From Clostridium sp. DL-VIII (GTDB lineage Bacteria > Bacillota > Clostridia > Clostridiales > Clostridiaceae): DNA of 64,000 nt. Shown here piece by piece: positions 8,157 through 17,329 of the stretch. Location of the stretch: positions 6,413,358 to 6,477,357 of the forward strand of contig NZ_CM001240.1 in the NCBI RefSeq assembly GCF_000230835.1, in the 5' to 3' direction. The notes beneath the pieces were generated by a model, which saw only the letters and a list, made by a program, of their open reading frames with translations, had not been told where the DNA came from and made no database searches. A program made the translations under genes and the position numbers. How positions within the stretch are numbered: position 1 is the stretch's first letter; each line of letters starts with the position of its first letter.

Positions 8157-9656
8157 TTATCTTTTAACTATGATCCAATAAGTTTTGTTCTTTATAATTT
8201 TAGCCTTAATCTCATAGCCAAAATTATTTTCCAATAAATATTTATTTAATTTTCCAATTGATGCATATTTTCTTCCAAAAGAATCTTTTTTGTTGCAAAC
8301 CTCAATTAAATTTTTTCGTTCCTCTTTATCTATTGGTTCTCCTTCCATTTTATGAAAATACTCTTGAATTTTTGCTTCTTTCTTTTCGTCTTCGAATAAT
8401 ACATAATTATTTATCTTAAATTTATCTGATAAATATTTGATATATGCAAATTTCCCATATCCAAGTTCTCTATAGGACTTAATTATGCCTACCTCTTTTA
8501 GAATTAGTTTATACTTAAATTCAATTAATGGATTTATTTCTTTACCAATACTATTTTTATTTTTTCGATAATTATCATATATAGCCCTATCAAATCCACT
8601 AGATCTAGGATATTTATCTATATATTCTTCATCGGTGTGCTTTTTTAAATATTCTAAGCGCTCTAGTTTATTGATTGTTTCTATTTGAATCCCACCTAAC
8701 GTACAATTATCTAAACATCTAACATATAAATTTATTATATCTAAATAGTCAACTGATCTTTTTCTACCAATACACTGTATTAGTGTGTCTAAATCATATA
8801 TAGATACTACTATATTTTTTAAATTTATATCTTTAATATTTACACCAGAATCCATACATGGAGTTGTTATTAAAATTAATTCTTCAAACTTTTCTTCTTC
8901 TAACATTTTTTTAATTTTCTTTTCATTCACATGCCTATAATATTTTTTTTCCTTTTTACTGCAATTAAATAGACAAAAAGCTTTATATTTTTTATATAAA
9001 TCACATGCTTTTTCTAAATTTTGCATAAAAAATATCGCCTTAGTTCCGTCCTTAATAAATTGTTCAATCAACTCTTCATAAGTCTCATCTTTATAGAAGA
9101 ATGATAGCTTTTTTATAAAATCATAATTTATTGGTAAATTATAATTTTTTATTGTTATGCCTTCAGTATTTACATATAGTTTAATATTTTCTTTTATATA
9201 TCGCTCCATATTTTCCCCAGTTGCACTCATAAATATTTTAACAGCATTTCTCTGTTTCATTATTTGCTCAAATGCTATATCTGTTCTGTCATTAAATGTT
9301 GCATCATTTAAGAAGTAATGAAATTCATCACATACAATGTAATCATATTTTGTCATATCATAATCTATTTTTTGAAATAAACTCATATATTCCAATTTTT
9401 GATACGTGGCTATATCTATAATATCCTTCTTGCATTGTGTCATAATTTCATACAAAAATTGTTCATACGAACTTGATCTATTAATTAGAAATAATATTTT
9501 TTTGTTATTGCTTTTAGCAAACTCATATAATGTATTTATAACAAAATAGCTTTTTCCTTGTCCTGTTCCTGCTTCTATAAATGATATATCCATCTTTCTC
9601 CATTTCGAAATTTCATATATTGATATAATATCACTTACTGTAATTTTTTTTCTCAT
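8157..9656 (-). CDS. DExH-type superfamily 2 helicase-like protein
   Basis: A 499-aa protein with superfamily 2 helicase motifs: Walker A GTGQGKS (30-36), motif II DEFH (110-113), motif III SAT (144-146) and a motif VI-like QCIGRKRS near residue 300. The first motif sits only 30 residues from the N-terminus, so there is no extra N-terminal domain. The last ~130 residues show no motif I recognise. The gene is monocistronic, flanked by repeats on one side and an AT-rich gap on the other. Such stand-alone helicases occur on plasmids, phages and integrative elements. Its substrate and role here are unknown. Confidence 0.75.
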   Translation of the reverse strand: MRKKITVSDIISIYEISKWRKMDISFIEAGTGQGKSYFVINTLYEFAKSNNKKILFLINRSSSYEQFLYEIMTQCKKDIIDIATYQKLEYMSLFQKIDYDMTKYDYIVCDEFHYFLNDATFNDRTDIAFEQIMKQRNAVKIFMSATGENMERYIKENIKLYVNTEGITIKNYNLPINYDFIKKLSFFYKDETYEELIEQFIKDGTKAIFFMQNLEKACDLYKKYKAFCLFNCSKKEKKYYRHVNEKKIKKMLEEEKFEELILITTPCMDSGVNIKDINLKNIVVSIYDLDTLIQCIGRKRSVDYLDIINLYVRCLDNCTLGGIQIETINKLERLEYLKKHTDEEYIDKYPRSSGFDRAIYDNYRKNKNSIGKEINPLIEFKYKLILKEVGIIKSYRELGYGKFAYIKYLSDKFKINNYVLFEDEKKEAKIQEYFHKMEGEPIDKEERKNLIEVCNKKDSFGRKYASIGKLNKYLLENNFGYEIKAKIIKNKTYWIIVKR

Positions 9657-9884
9657 AAAAGAATCACTCTTTCTTTATAATCTTATTAGAAATTCAAATA
9701 AGTGAATTTAACAAATACTTATTTTATTTCTTAATTAAAGAGTATCTTGATTTTTTATTTCTTCCGAGAAATTATTTAAATATTTTTTCCGAATATTTTT
9801 TATCAAATTATTAATATACATCAATTATTATTGATAATTTGCAAACAAAGTCATATTTACTTAACTTTTAGCAACTTATCAAAA
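9657..9884. other. AT-rich intergenic stretch
   Basis: It holds the helicase leader and otherwise only AT-rich sequence. I see no gene or RNA structure before the hairpin at 9885. Confidence 0.5.
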
Positions 9885-9928
9885 AATACTGGTGTAAGTA
9901 ATTATCTTCAATCACTTACACCAGTATT
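9885..9928 (-). terminator. Strong terminator hairpin
   Basis: AATACTGGTGTAAGT pairs perfectly with ACTTACACCAGTATT across a 14-nt loop, and the leftward strand continues into TTTTT. It terminates the secreted-protein gene at 10019-10666. Confidence 0.85.
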
Positions 9929-10018
9929 AACAAAGTTTTTTATTAAAATAAATTTTAAAAATAATATTTTTCACTATATCTATAAAGTTAAATATCTCCT
10001 AAGTTATGAGCGTAAATT

Positions 10019-10666
10019 TCAATTAACAAAAACACCATTTTTATTTACATAATATCCATCAGGTGTTGTTGTATCATAGGCCATTAGACCATCAGAATAA
10101 ATGTAATACCACTTACCCCCACTTTGAATCCAACCTTCTGTTATTGAACCATCTTCTCCAAAATAGTACCAATGCTTATCATTTGCATTAGCTTTGATAT
10201 TTTCGTCTGCAGTTCTTTTTTTCCATCCAGTACTTAAATACCCATTTTTATCAAAGTAGTATTTTTTACCATCAATTGTTTTATATTGATATTTTACTTC
10301 TTGATAATCAGATCCATAGTAATGCCACTTATAAACGTATCCGTTATAAAGCGATTCCCATGTGTTCTTAACTAAGCTTCCGTCAGAAGAAGCATAGTAG
10401 TTATCTCCATCTACTGTTTCATTTGACACTTTTACATCATCTGAACCAGACACAGTACATCTTCCGAAATACTTTCCATCTGACTTTCTTATGTAGACAC
10501 CTAAATTATCGGTTTTGGTGCATTCTGTGTCTAAAAAATTTTTATACTGGTCGTTTTCTGATTGTGAAAACTTTGTTTCAGCAAAAGCATTTATTGTTGG
10601 AAATAATGAAACTATAGATAAAGTTATTAGTAAACTTGCAATTAACTTATTTGTTTTTTTTATCAT
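10019..10666 (-). CDS. Secreted protein with cell-wall-binding repeats
   Basis: A 215-aa protein with a Sec signal peptide (KKTNKLIASLLITLSIVSLF, cleavage probably after AFA) followed almost entirely by choline-/glucan-binding-type repeats (GWKKR..KHWYYFGEDGSITEGW, GGKWYYIYSDGLMAYD). These aromatic, Gly-rich repeats anchor clostridial proteins to the cell wall. No catalytic domain is visible. Residues about 35-75 precede the repeats and are unrecognised. It is the first of three such genes beside the AgrCA-like pair and may be regulated by it. It has its own ribosome binding site and terminator. Confidence 0.75.
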   Translation of the reverse strand: MIKKTNKLIASLLITLSIVSLFPTINAFAETKFSQSENDQYKNFLDTECTKTDNLGVYIRKSDGKYFGRCTVSGSDDVKVSNETVDGDNYYASSDGSLVKNTWESLYNGYVYKWHYYGSDYQEVKYQYKTIDGKKYYFDKNGYLSTGWKKRTADENIKANANDKHWYYFGEDGSITEGWIQSGGKWYYIYSDGLMAYDTTTPDGYYVNKNGVFVN

Positions 10667-10795
10667 TTTTATTCCTCCTCAAAAATTAGATTTTCATATT
10701 TTTTTTTATACTCATACTAAATCTGCCTTCAATTCGCCATAATAGCCATTTACAATTTTGCAATTGTACCTTAATTAAATAGAATATATTGCACA

Positions 10796-11083
10796 TTATC
10801 CTACCCACTCACCATTGGCATCTACATAGTACTCACCTATATAAGTGTTTGTTGCCATTGTGCCATCTGATTTTATATAGTACCATTTATTATTCCATCT
10901 AACCCCATAATCTGTTTTCATCGCTGCTGTTTCAATATTATTGTGGATTTGCTCTCCCAATTCATTTACTGGATGTATTGTTATCTTCTTTTTCTCATAA
11001 GCATACGACTGTATGGCAGTAGACAACAGCCCTGCAACTATTAATGTTGATAATCCTAGAAATATTTTATTTGTTTTCATCAT
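10796..11083 (-). CDS. Small secreted protein with one cell-wall-binding repeat
   Basis: A 95-aa secreted protein. The chosen ATG is 8 nt downstream of GGAG, whereas the ATG at 11089 is only 2 nt from it. A signal peptide (about residues 1-29, ending SYA) is followed by a short charged stretch and a single repeat (WNNKWYYIKSDGTMATNTYI, then GEYYVDANGEWVG). The same tail motif closes the 12168-12905 protein, so the two probably arose by duplication. With only one repeat it cannot form a normal multi-repeat anchor; it could be a signal, an immunity partner or a degraded relative. Confidence 0.7.
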   Translation of the reverse strand: MMKTNKIFLGLSTLIVAGLLSTAIQSYAYEKKKITIHPVNELGEQIHNNIETAAMKTDYGVRWNNKWYYIKSDGTMATNTYIGEYYVDANGEWVG

Positions 11084-11250
11084 AAGCATTTCTCCTCATA
11101 TAACTCAATTTAATTTTTATTAATATGGTGCTTAATTACATAAGTAGCATGTAACATCACATCATGTTCGTTCATGTAATATAATTTTTTATCTACACTT
11201 TTAATTTTCTTTTTCTTACTAATCAAAATATACCTTGAATATAATGATAT

Positions 11251-12126
11251 CTAACTTATTCCAAATTTCTCCTTTGCCTTGTTTATATCATATTTAAAAA
11301 AAGTATCGAACTGATCTGCTGGAACTGTTCCAGTTGACACTGCCATTATCTCGAAATCTTTATCACTTAATTCATCATCTAATTTCACACAAGTTCTAAT
11401 ATCTTTGCTTGGAGCAAAATAAAAATCTAAAGCCAAAGTTTTTTCAAACTCCTTTTTATTTTGCGTTCCTTTTATATTAACTTTTACTGTGGCAACATCT
11501 GCTCCCACAACATAATTAAACCCTGTAACAAATGTAGGATAAGTTATATCTTTTATCTCTATATCATTTTCTTTTAAATACTTTTGAAAAGCTTCATTTG
11601 AATTTTTTTCTTGAAATTCTTCTGCTAAAACATAATCATCATTTTTTTGGCTATTCCAAATATCAGATAAATAACCGACTATTTGTTTGAGCAATTTATT
11701 ATTAACAAACTTATCTCCTGTTTCATTCTTAATGTGTAGCTGTGTATACAAAGTAGTCATTCCAGCATCATATAAGTCAGCATATTTAAAATGTAGATCT
11801 TTAGCCTTATATATTGTTTGTGTATTATATTCTAAGCCATACCTAGAAATTAAAGTAGAATCTGTAGGCTGCTTATCAAAAAAATATAGATTGATAAACT
11901 GATTCCCATCTTCTATAAAAGATACATCATGTGCTAATTGTTTTTTCATATAATCTGTAACTAATTTTTCTTCTGGTATAGTAGTAAAGGCTTCTTCTTT
12001 TATTGCATCTGCTTCTATTCGTTGACTTACACTTTCTTCCCCCTTATTTATTACATTCCCACATCCTACAACAGATAATGCTAATGTAATACTTAATAAA
12101 TTACTTATTATTTGCTTCCTTTTCAT
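11251..12126 (-). CDS. Lipoprotein of unknown function
   Basis: A 291-aa protein with a lipoprotein signal peptide (MKRKQIISNLLSITLALSVVGC, lipobox LSVVGC, acylated Cys22), so it should be tethered to the outer face of the membrane. The mature part is soluble and mixed alpha/beta in appearance. I do not recognise a family. It sits among the cell-wall-binding genes in the same orientation, which suggests a shared surface function or shared control, but gaps over 100 bp argue for separate transcripts. Confidence 0.7.
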   Translation of the reverse strand: MKRKQIISNLLSITLALSVVGCGNVINKGEESVSQRIEADAIKEEAFTTIPEEKLVTDYMKKQLAHDVSFIEDGNQFINLYFFDKQPTDSTLISRYGLEYNTQTIYKAKDLHFKYADLYDAGMTTLYTQLHIKNETGDKFVNNKLLKQIVGYLSDIWNSQKNDDYVLAEEFQEKNSNEAFQKYLKENDIEIKDITYPTFVTGFNYVVGADVATVKVNIKGTQNKKEFEKTLALDFYFAPSKDIRTCVKLDDELSDKDFEIMAVSTGTVPADQFDTFFKYDINKAKEKFGIS

Positions 12127-12167
12127 TATTACTTTCTCCCTTTAAATTATCTTTTTGCTTTACTAAT

Positions 12168-12905
12168 CTAAATATCTTTCGTAAAAAGCAACTCGTTTTC
12201 TTTACCAATTGAATAATTATCCTTATAGAATTCAACTGTAACCCCTCTGTATCTTGGCTTCCATTTAACAGCAATCACATATTCATGCCCTTTTAGTGCC
12301 ATTGCTGTAGTCGTATATGAATAATTGGTATAATCTATAGAGCTGGCTACTCCATTTAAAAGATCATCACTTTTACCTTCTTCTTTTTTAGGTACAGTGC
12401 TTAAACTTGTATCTAAAGTCCAAGGTCCTCCCGGAATCCACATCCATACCTCTGTCGTTGCTTCATCTCTAAAGACTTGTACATTGTCATAATTTATTGC
12501 TAGCGTTCCATGTCCGGGAGCAGTTCCAACAGGATCTATCTTTTTGCTGTCTTCAACTACATTGCCACTATCATTTGCCCACTGCCCACTAGCATTTAAT
12601 CTATATCCATCGATTATTGTATTACTGGCCATAGAACCATCTGAATAAAAATAATACCACTCACCATTGTTTTTAAACCACCCAGTTGTCATTTTCCCAC
12701 TTCCATCAAAGTAATACCATTTCTGTCCATTTAAATGCAGCCATGTGTATTTATAAAGACTTCCATTATTGTTATAACTCCAAGTTCCGTCAGAGTTTTG
12801 TATCCAACCTTCTTGATTTGCTGCAAATACTGTCACTGATGCAGATGCTATTGTAAGAATCATAATTGCTAAGCCTCTTGATATTCTTCTTAAAGTTTTA
12901 CTCAT
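12168..12905 (-). CDS. Secreted protein with N-terminal cell-wall-binding repeats and unknown C-terminal domain
   Basis: A 245-aa protein. The start follows GAAGGAGG; an in-frame ATG ten codons upstream lacks a site. A signal peptide (to about residue 29, ASVTVFA) precedes two to three cell-wall-binding repeats (GWIQNSDGTWSYN, GQKWYYFDGSGKMTTGW, GEWYYFYSDGSMASN). The last ~120 residues (from about PVGTAPGHG) form a separate, unrecognised domain with a WMWIPGGPW segment. Binding modules N-terminal to the effector part suggest wall-anchored display. It is the gene nearest the AgrCA-like pair. Confidence 0.75.
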   Translation of the reverse strand: MSKTLRRISRGLAIMILTIASASVTVFAANQEGWIQNSDGTWSYNNNGSLYKYTWLHLNGQKWYYFDGSGKMTTGWFKNNGEWYYFYSDGSMASNTIIDGYRLNASGQWANDSGNVVEDSKKIDPVGTAPGHGTLAINYDNVQVFRDEATTEVWMWIPGGPWTLDTSLSTVPKKEEGKSDDLLNGVASSIDYTNYSYTTTAMALKGHEYVIAVKWKPRYRGVTVEFYKDNYSIGKENELLFTKDI

Positions 12906-13072
12906 TATTATTTCCTCCTTCAAATCCACTTTCATGTATTAGATACCTTCAATTTTTTTGGTTTTATATTTATATACTTTTTTAATTTATAATCTATCTT
13001 TTATAAAGATTTCATTAAATTTCTGTTATCACTAATATAAATGAAATTAAAATTGTATTTTATATAAAAAAA

Positions 13073-13111
13073 TACATTGTTTTACGTATTTTCTTTACAT
13101 AAAACAATGTA
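13073..13111 (-). terminator. Terminator of the AgrCA-like operon
   Basis: TACATTGTTTTA and its exact inverse TAAAACAATGTA form a 12-bp stem. The leftward strand then reads TTTTTTT. It ends transcripts coming from the sensor kinase gene. Confidence 0.8.
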
Positions 13112-13138
13112 TAATATTTTCCATAAAATTTAGTCGAA

Positions 13139-13171
13139 TTGTAACAATTAGTCTATTTATTGTAACAATTA
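13139..13171. promoter_or_regulatory. Direct repeat with LytTR-type spacing
   Basis: TTGTAACAATTA occurs twice, at 13139-13150 and 13160-13171, a 21-bp period. LytTR regulators such as AgrA bind paired direct repeats about one to two helical turns apart. The site lies immediately after the kinase stop and before the terminator, about 235 bp upstream of the secreted-protein gene starting at 12905. A related TTGTAACAGTAA lies upstream of the regulator gene near 15134. Binding is inferred. Confidence 0.4.
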
Positions 13172-13173
13172 AT

Positions 13174-14367
13174 TTAAACGTTCCACATCATAATATTTAC
13201 TTCATAATAAGTGTTTTTATCTTCATTTGTAATAATCCCATTATACTTGCTAACAATTTTTCTAACACTTTTTAACCCTAATCCATGATTATCTTTATCC
13301 TTCTTCCATGTATTAATTGCTGTTCCAGTTACATTCTTTGGATTTTTAATATAGATAGTCATATTACTGTTTTTGCAATATATATTAACATTAATTAATT
13401 TATCATCATTTTCAAGCATACTACAAGCCTCAATGGCATTGTCTAGCGTGTTACCTAACACTGTACCAATATCTCTCATATCAATATTTAAATCCTTCGG
13501 AACTTTTACATCTAATTCCCACTGTACTCCATATAATTCTCCCTGATTAATTTTAGCATTTAATATAGCATTTATCGGAACATTCTCTGTGTATATCCCC
13601 CATCCATTTTGTTGAGTTTCAAAAATAATGTCATCCATTATTTTATTTGCTTCACTTACATTACCTTCATTGACCTGACTCTTTAATACGATGATTTGAT
13701 TTATAAGATTATGTCTAATTTCCCTTATGTTTTTTTGATTCTCTTCAACTTTCTCATAATAATCTTCTTTATATTTTGCCTCTTCCATTTTCACATTTAG
13801 TAGAATATTACCTGCAAAATGTACTAAATACATTATTCCAACTGTAGTTAAACCAATTATGGAAATACGCATAAGCATTTCTTGTAATAAGATTTCTTGG
13901 CTAGGCACATTAAGTGGGTTAATAATACAAACTAAAAACATAGATATAATTAAACCTACAGTAATTCTTACAGCCATTTTTATATCAAGAAAAAACGCTG
14001 CCAAAATAATAAAATAAAATGATACATACCAAAACTCTCCTGTTGGAAGCAATAACGTAAATCCATAATAATTTATAAAAATAACAATAGATAAAACTTG
14101 TTTCACCCTTATAAATATTTTAGATACTAACCTGCCATCAACCACTACATTTCTATATAACCATCTAAATATAAATATTTCCGGGAATGCTATCACTAAA
14201 TTAAAGATTATAACACTACTCCATTTCATTGTGTTAAAGCATCCTAAAACTTTAAAAGAAGGAAATAATATAGAGCCAATACAAATACTTATTATAATAA
14301 TATTTATTACTAACCTAGTTACTTTAACATAATATTCTTCTAGTATTCCTATTTTATTAATTTCCAT
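13174..14367 (-). CDS. AgrC-like GHKL sensor histidine kinase
   Basis: A 397-aa membrane histidine kinase of the peptide-sensing AgrC/ComD type. Six or seven hydrophobic segments fill residues about 15-200. The phosphoacceptor region follows (IREIRHNLINQI, around residue 218), and then a GHKL ATPase domain with N-box GTVLGNTLDNAIEAC and G-box HGLGLKSVRKIV. It follows the LytTR regulator by 26 bp in one operon. AgrC kinases usually detect a cyclic or linear peptide, but no AgrB protease or precursor gene is visible nearby, so the ligand may come from elsewhere. Confidence 0.85.
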   Translation of the reverse strand: MEINKIGILEEYYVKVTRLVINIIIISICIGSILFPSFKVLGCFNTMKWSSVIIFNLVIAFPEIFIFRWLYRNVVVDGRLVSKIFIRVKQVLSIVIFINYYGFTLLLPTGEFWYVSFYFIILAAFFLDIKMAVRITVGLIISMFLVCIINPLNVPSQEILLQEMLMRISIIGLTTVGIMYLVHFAGNILLNVKMEEAKYKEDYYEKVEENQKNIREIRHNLINQIIVLKSQVNEGNVSEANKIMDDIIFETQQNGWGIYTENVPINAILNAKINQGELYGVQWELDVKVPKDLNIDMRDIGTVLGNTLDNAIEACSMLENDDKLINVNIYCKNSNMTIYIKNPKNVTGTAINTWKKDKDNHGLGLKSVRKIVSKYNGIITNEDKNTYYEVNIMMWNV

Positions 14368-14393
14368 ATTGTTAATCTCCCATAATAAAAGAT

Positions 14394-15107
14394 TTAAACT
14401 CTTTTCTTCAAATACTTCATAAAGTTCTTATTAAATTCTTCTACATATTTCTTGCTAACAGGAATACTAACCCCATTTTCTAAAGTCACATCTTTACCAT
14501 CAAACTTTCGTACATAGTCCATATTTACAAAATAAGCTACATGTGTACGAGTAAACAATTCTTCCCCTACAATCTTTTGTACATTAGAAATAGTATCATA
14601 ATAATAGTATGCATCATTATCAGTAACAATCTTTATTTTCCGTTTGTCGCTCTCAAAATAATAAATATTTTTATATGGAATACTATGTAACTTTTTTCCT
14701 TGCTTAAAATAATACAATACTTTTCTATCAGTAAAATAATTCACAATCTTTTTGAAAACAGCTTCTAACTTTACTTCATTAATTGGCTTTAACAAATAAT
14801 GAAATGCTTGTACATCAAATGCTTCTGGCATCCATTCTTGATGGCTTGTTAGAAATATTATAATTGCATTTTTATCAAAATCTCTGATTCTCCTTGCTAC
14901 TTCTATTCCATTAATATGCTTCATGCTAATATCTAAAATATAAATATCAAAAGATACTAAATTATTCTCTAAATTTTTTAATAGTTCTTCCCCATTATTA
15001 AAACTATAAAATTCTCCAATATAGCCATACTCATCAATGATTTCCTCAACCTTAAGCATTATGTCATTTAATATGATTGGTTCATCGTCACAAATTGCTA
15101 TTACCAT
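14394..15107 (-). CDS. AgrA-like LytTR response regulator
   Basis: A 237-aa response regulator. A receiver domain fills residues 1-120 with acidic pair D7/D8, phosphoacceptor D59 (YILDIS) and a conserved Lys near residue 107. A LytTR DNA-binding domain follows (about 135-235; FTRTHVAYFVNMDYV). The start follows a purine-rich GGGGG. It is the first gene of the pair with the AgrC-like kinase and probably controls the adjacent secreted proteins through direct repeats, an inference from position. Confidence 0.88.
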   Translation of the reverse strand: MVIAICDDEPIILNDIMLKVEEIIDEYGYIGEFYSFNNGEELLKNLENNLVSFDIYILDISMKHINGIEVARRIRDFDKNAIIIFLTSHQEWMPEAFDVQAFHYLLKPINEVKLEAVFKKIVNYFTDRKVLYYFKQGKKLHSIPYKNIYYFESDKRKIKIVTDNDAYYYYDTISNVQKIVGEELFTRTHVAYFVNMDYVRKFDGKDVTLENGVSIPVSKKYVEEFNKNFMKYLKKRV

Positions 15108-15176
15108 TGTATACCCCCATAAAATGCTTTCATTTGTAACAGTAATAATACATATTATCCAATTATTACTACAAGT

Positions 15177-15182
15177 ATTATA
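15177..15182 (-). promoter_or_regulatory. Probable extended -10 promoter of the AgrAC-like operon
   Basis: On the minus strand TGATATAAT gives a consensus TATAAT with an upstream TGn. There is no good -35. It would start transcription about 65 bp before the regulator gene. Confidence 0.45.
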
Positions 15183-15341
15183 TCACAAAACAGATTTATC
15201 ATAAGAGTATTAAATTTATGTTTTTGTTCATATTTACTTATAAGAACAATTCGAACTATACATTTGCCTTATTATTAGTTTCCTTATTACTCAATACATT
15301 CTCACCATTCTTTCACCAACTAAAATAATTTTAATTTATTT

Positions 15342-16055
15342 TTACAGACTAATAGCTTTCTTTAATCTGTTCCCTTCTTCCTCATCAAATTTGCAATTAT
15401 TTAAATATTCAACTGCAGTTCCTGAAACTTCTGTCTGACCATACGAACTCTTTACTATTTGCCCACATTCACATGAATATTCTTTATTTATATACCTTGT
15501 TATTAGTTCCCCTTCCACCATTATTTGAGAACCCACTTGTATTCTTTTTTTATCTTCTTCTGCTTGCTTGGCAAAGGTAGAAATCCAAGGATAATTAGAA
15601 TCAGTTGCTTCTTTTCCGTTTACTGCAATTTGATATTTCATGTTTGCAACTTTCGAATAAGTACTTTCCATATATTTAAAATCCACTTCTTTACACACAG
15701 CTCCAAGTATCATTACTTTATTAATATAAGATTCTTCAGTTTTTGCATCTACAATAAACATTTTTTGAGCAACAATAGTCGTAATTACTTGTCTGTCTTT
15801 ATATCTTCTTGCACATTTAGGACAATCCACTATAACTTCTTTACTATCAGTTTTAATTGACCCTTCTATAATAACCATCTTCTCTTTGGCTAATTCAATC
15901 CAATTTGGAAATTTTTTTGTATATATTTCTACAGTTGGGTATACAAACTTATTCTTATTCTTTCTTATTTTCACTGTAAAGTATAATTTTCCTTCATTTT
16001 CTTGAACGAGCCTGTCCACATATCCCATAATATGAACACAGTTTTTCTTAGCCAT
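15342..16055 (-). CDS. Two-OB-fold zinc protein, probably ssDNA-binding
   Basis: A 237-aa protein that reads as two SSB-like OB-folds: NCVHIMGYVDRL..YFTVKIRK and NKVMILGAVCKEV..YQIAVNG, each followed by a GSI/GEL strand (VIIEGSIKTD, IMVEGELITR). Each half carries a Cys pair (CPKC near 77, CECG near 202), suggesting a zinc ribbon. Duplicated OB-folds with zinc knuckles occur in phage and plasmid ssDNA-binding proteins. The ATG chosen lies 10 nt after AAGGA. It stands alone, with an Xre gene upstream, and may be a relic or accessory gene of an integrated element. Confidence 0.6.
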   Translation of the reverse strand: MAKKNCVHIMGYVDRLVQENEGKLYFTVKIRKNKNKFVYPTVEIYTKKFPNWIELAKEKMVIIEGSIKTDSKEVIVDCPKCARRYKDRQVITTIVAQKMFIVDAKTEESYINKVMILGAVCKEVDFKYMESTYSKVANMKYQIAVNGKEATDSNYPWISTFAKQAEEDKKRIQVGSQIMVEGELITRYINKEYSCECGQIVKSSYGQTEVSGTAVEYLNNCKFDEEEGNRLKKAISL

Positions 16056-16168
16056 AATTAACACATCCTTCTTTTATATCTTTAAGTTTTTTATATTCTT
16101 CTTTGATAATAAGATACTTATAATACTAATTCAGTTTTACACTTTTTAAACTTATTACTGAATCTTTC

Positions 16169-16366
16169 TTATAAATCGATATTCAATACTTCTATTATTT
16201 TTGCTTTATATTTCTTCCCTGAACGTCTTCCATTCAATATATCTGTAAGATAGTGTTCATTCATCTTAAGTTCTGCTGCCAACTGTCTTTGAGTCATATT
16301 TAACTCTAAAAGCCTTTTTCTAACTTCAAGCCCAAATTTAGATACAGATTTATTTTCACATCTCAT
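16169..16366 (-). CDS. Small Xre/Cro-type DNA-binding protein
   Basis: A 65-aa protein consisting of a single helix-turn-helix (MTQRQLAAELKMNEHYLTDILNGR, residues about 24-47), typical of Cro-like phage or element regulators. It is transcribed divergently from the larger Xre gene at 16599, the usual layout of a CI/Cro switch. The ribosome binding site is GGAGG, 12 nt before ATG. Targets are unknown. Confidence 0.7.
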   Translation of the reverse strand: MRCENKSVSKFGLEVRKRLLELNMTQRQLAAELKMNEHYLTDILNGRRSGKKYKAKIIEVLNIDL

Positions 16367-16598
16367 TGTATAAAAATTCCTCCATTACTTATTTCCTAAT
16401 CAATATTACCAAAACTATTTGTTCAATATTTGTTACTATCAACATTTTTTGTGTTAAAATAATGCTGTAACTTCGTATCTTTATTAAATATATTATACGC
16501 TTGTTTTCAAACATTGTCACGTGTATTTTGCTTTATATCAAGCAAAATATTTTCTAACTAATACTTTTTTTAATAACTATAATGAAGGAGAACCTTTT

Positions 16599-16991
16599 AT
16601 GCATAAATTAGAGAATGTTACTACTATTGGCGAAAGAATTAGATTTCTAAGACAAGTAATTCATAAAGTTACCCAACAGGAATTAGCAGATGCTACTGGA
16701 ATTAGTAGAGGAAATTTGAGCAATTATGAAAAGGATAGGTTTAAGCCTGCATCGGATGCTATTCTTGCTATTGCAAACTATTTTAATGTATCTACTGATT
16801 GGCTTCTTACTGGGAAAGAATCTCTCAATTCTAAAACTAATATTTACAATCCACATAACAACAGCATGGTGCTATCTAATAGAGAGATAGAATTAATTAA
16901 TTTATTTAGAAAATTAAAAAATGACGACAAACTAAAAATAGAAGGCATGTTAGAACTTAAATTATCCGAATATGATACTTTAAAAAAATAA
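16599..16991 (+). CDS. Xre-family transcriptional regulator (CI-like)
   Basis: A 130-aa protein with an N-terminal HTH (TQQELADATGISRGNLSNYEKDR, about residues 20-45) and an acidic/Lys-rich C-terminal helix likely to dimerise. The start at 16599 follows AAGGAG; a longer in-frame start at 16521 has no site. It faces the small Cro-like gene across a 230-bp divergent promoter region and is probably an autorepressor. The hairpin-repeat array follows downstream. Confidence 0.8.
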   Translation: MHKLENVTTIGERIRFLRQVIHKVTQQELADATGISRGNLSNYEKDRFKPASDAILAIANYFNVSTDWLLTGKESLNSKTNIYNPHNNSMVLSNREIELINLFRKLKNDDKLKIEGMLELKLSEYDTLKK

Positions 16992-17329
16992 CTTCTTTTT
17001 ATTTTTTGGCTTATTTTGATACGATTTTCCGTCACTTTATTGTGCATATTTCATTTTTTTAAAACTTTTAATAAACTTTAGAATATTTTTTAATACTTCT
17101 TAACAAATAAAAATTTTTTCTAATATTTTTTAAATAATTAGAACTTTTAAAGAAATTATTTATATTTTTGAATCTTTTCTCAAGATATTATATAATTTTA
17201 AAATCAATTTAATTTTATATAAATTTCTAGAATTATTCTAAAAAATTTATAATTATTTAGTTTTTTTATAAATTTAAACTTATAATAGATAATTCTTCTA
17301 AAAACTTTCTTAAGTCAATACGGATTAGT

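Noticed and set aside
9831..10052. 73-aa plus-strand ORF over the terminator
   Set aside because: It spans the perfect terminator hairpin and overlaps the end of the secreted-protein gene.
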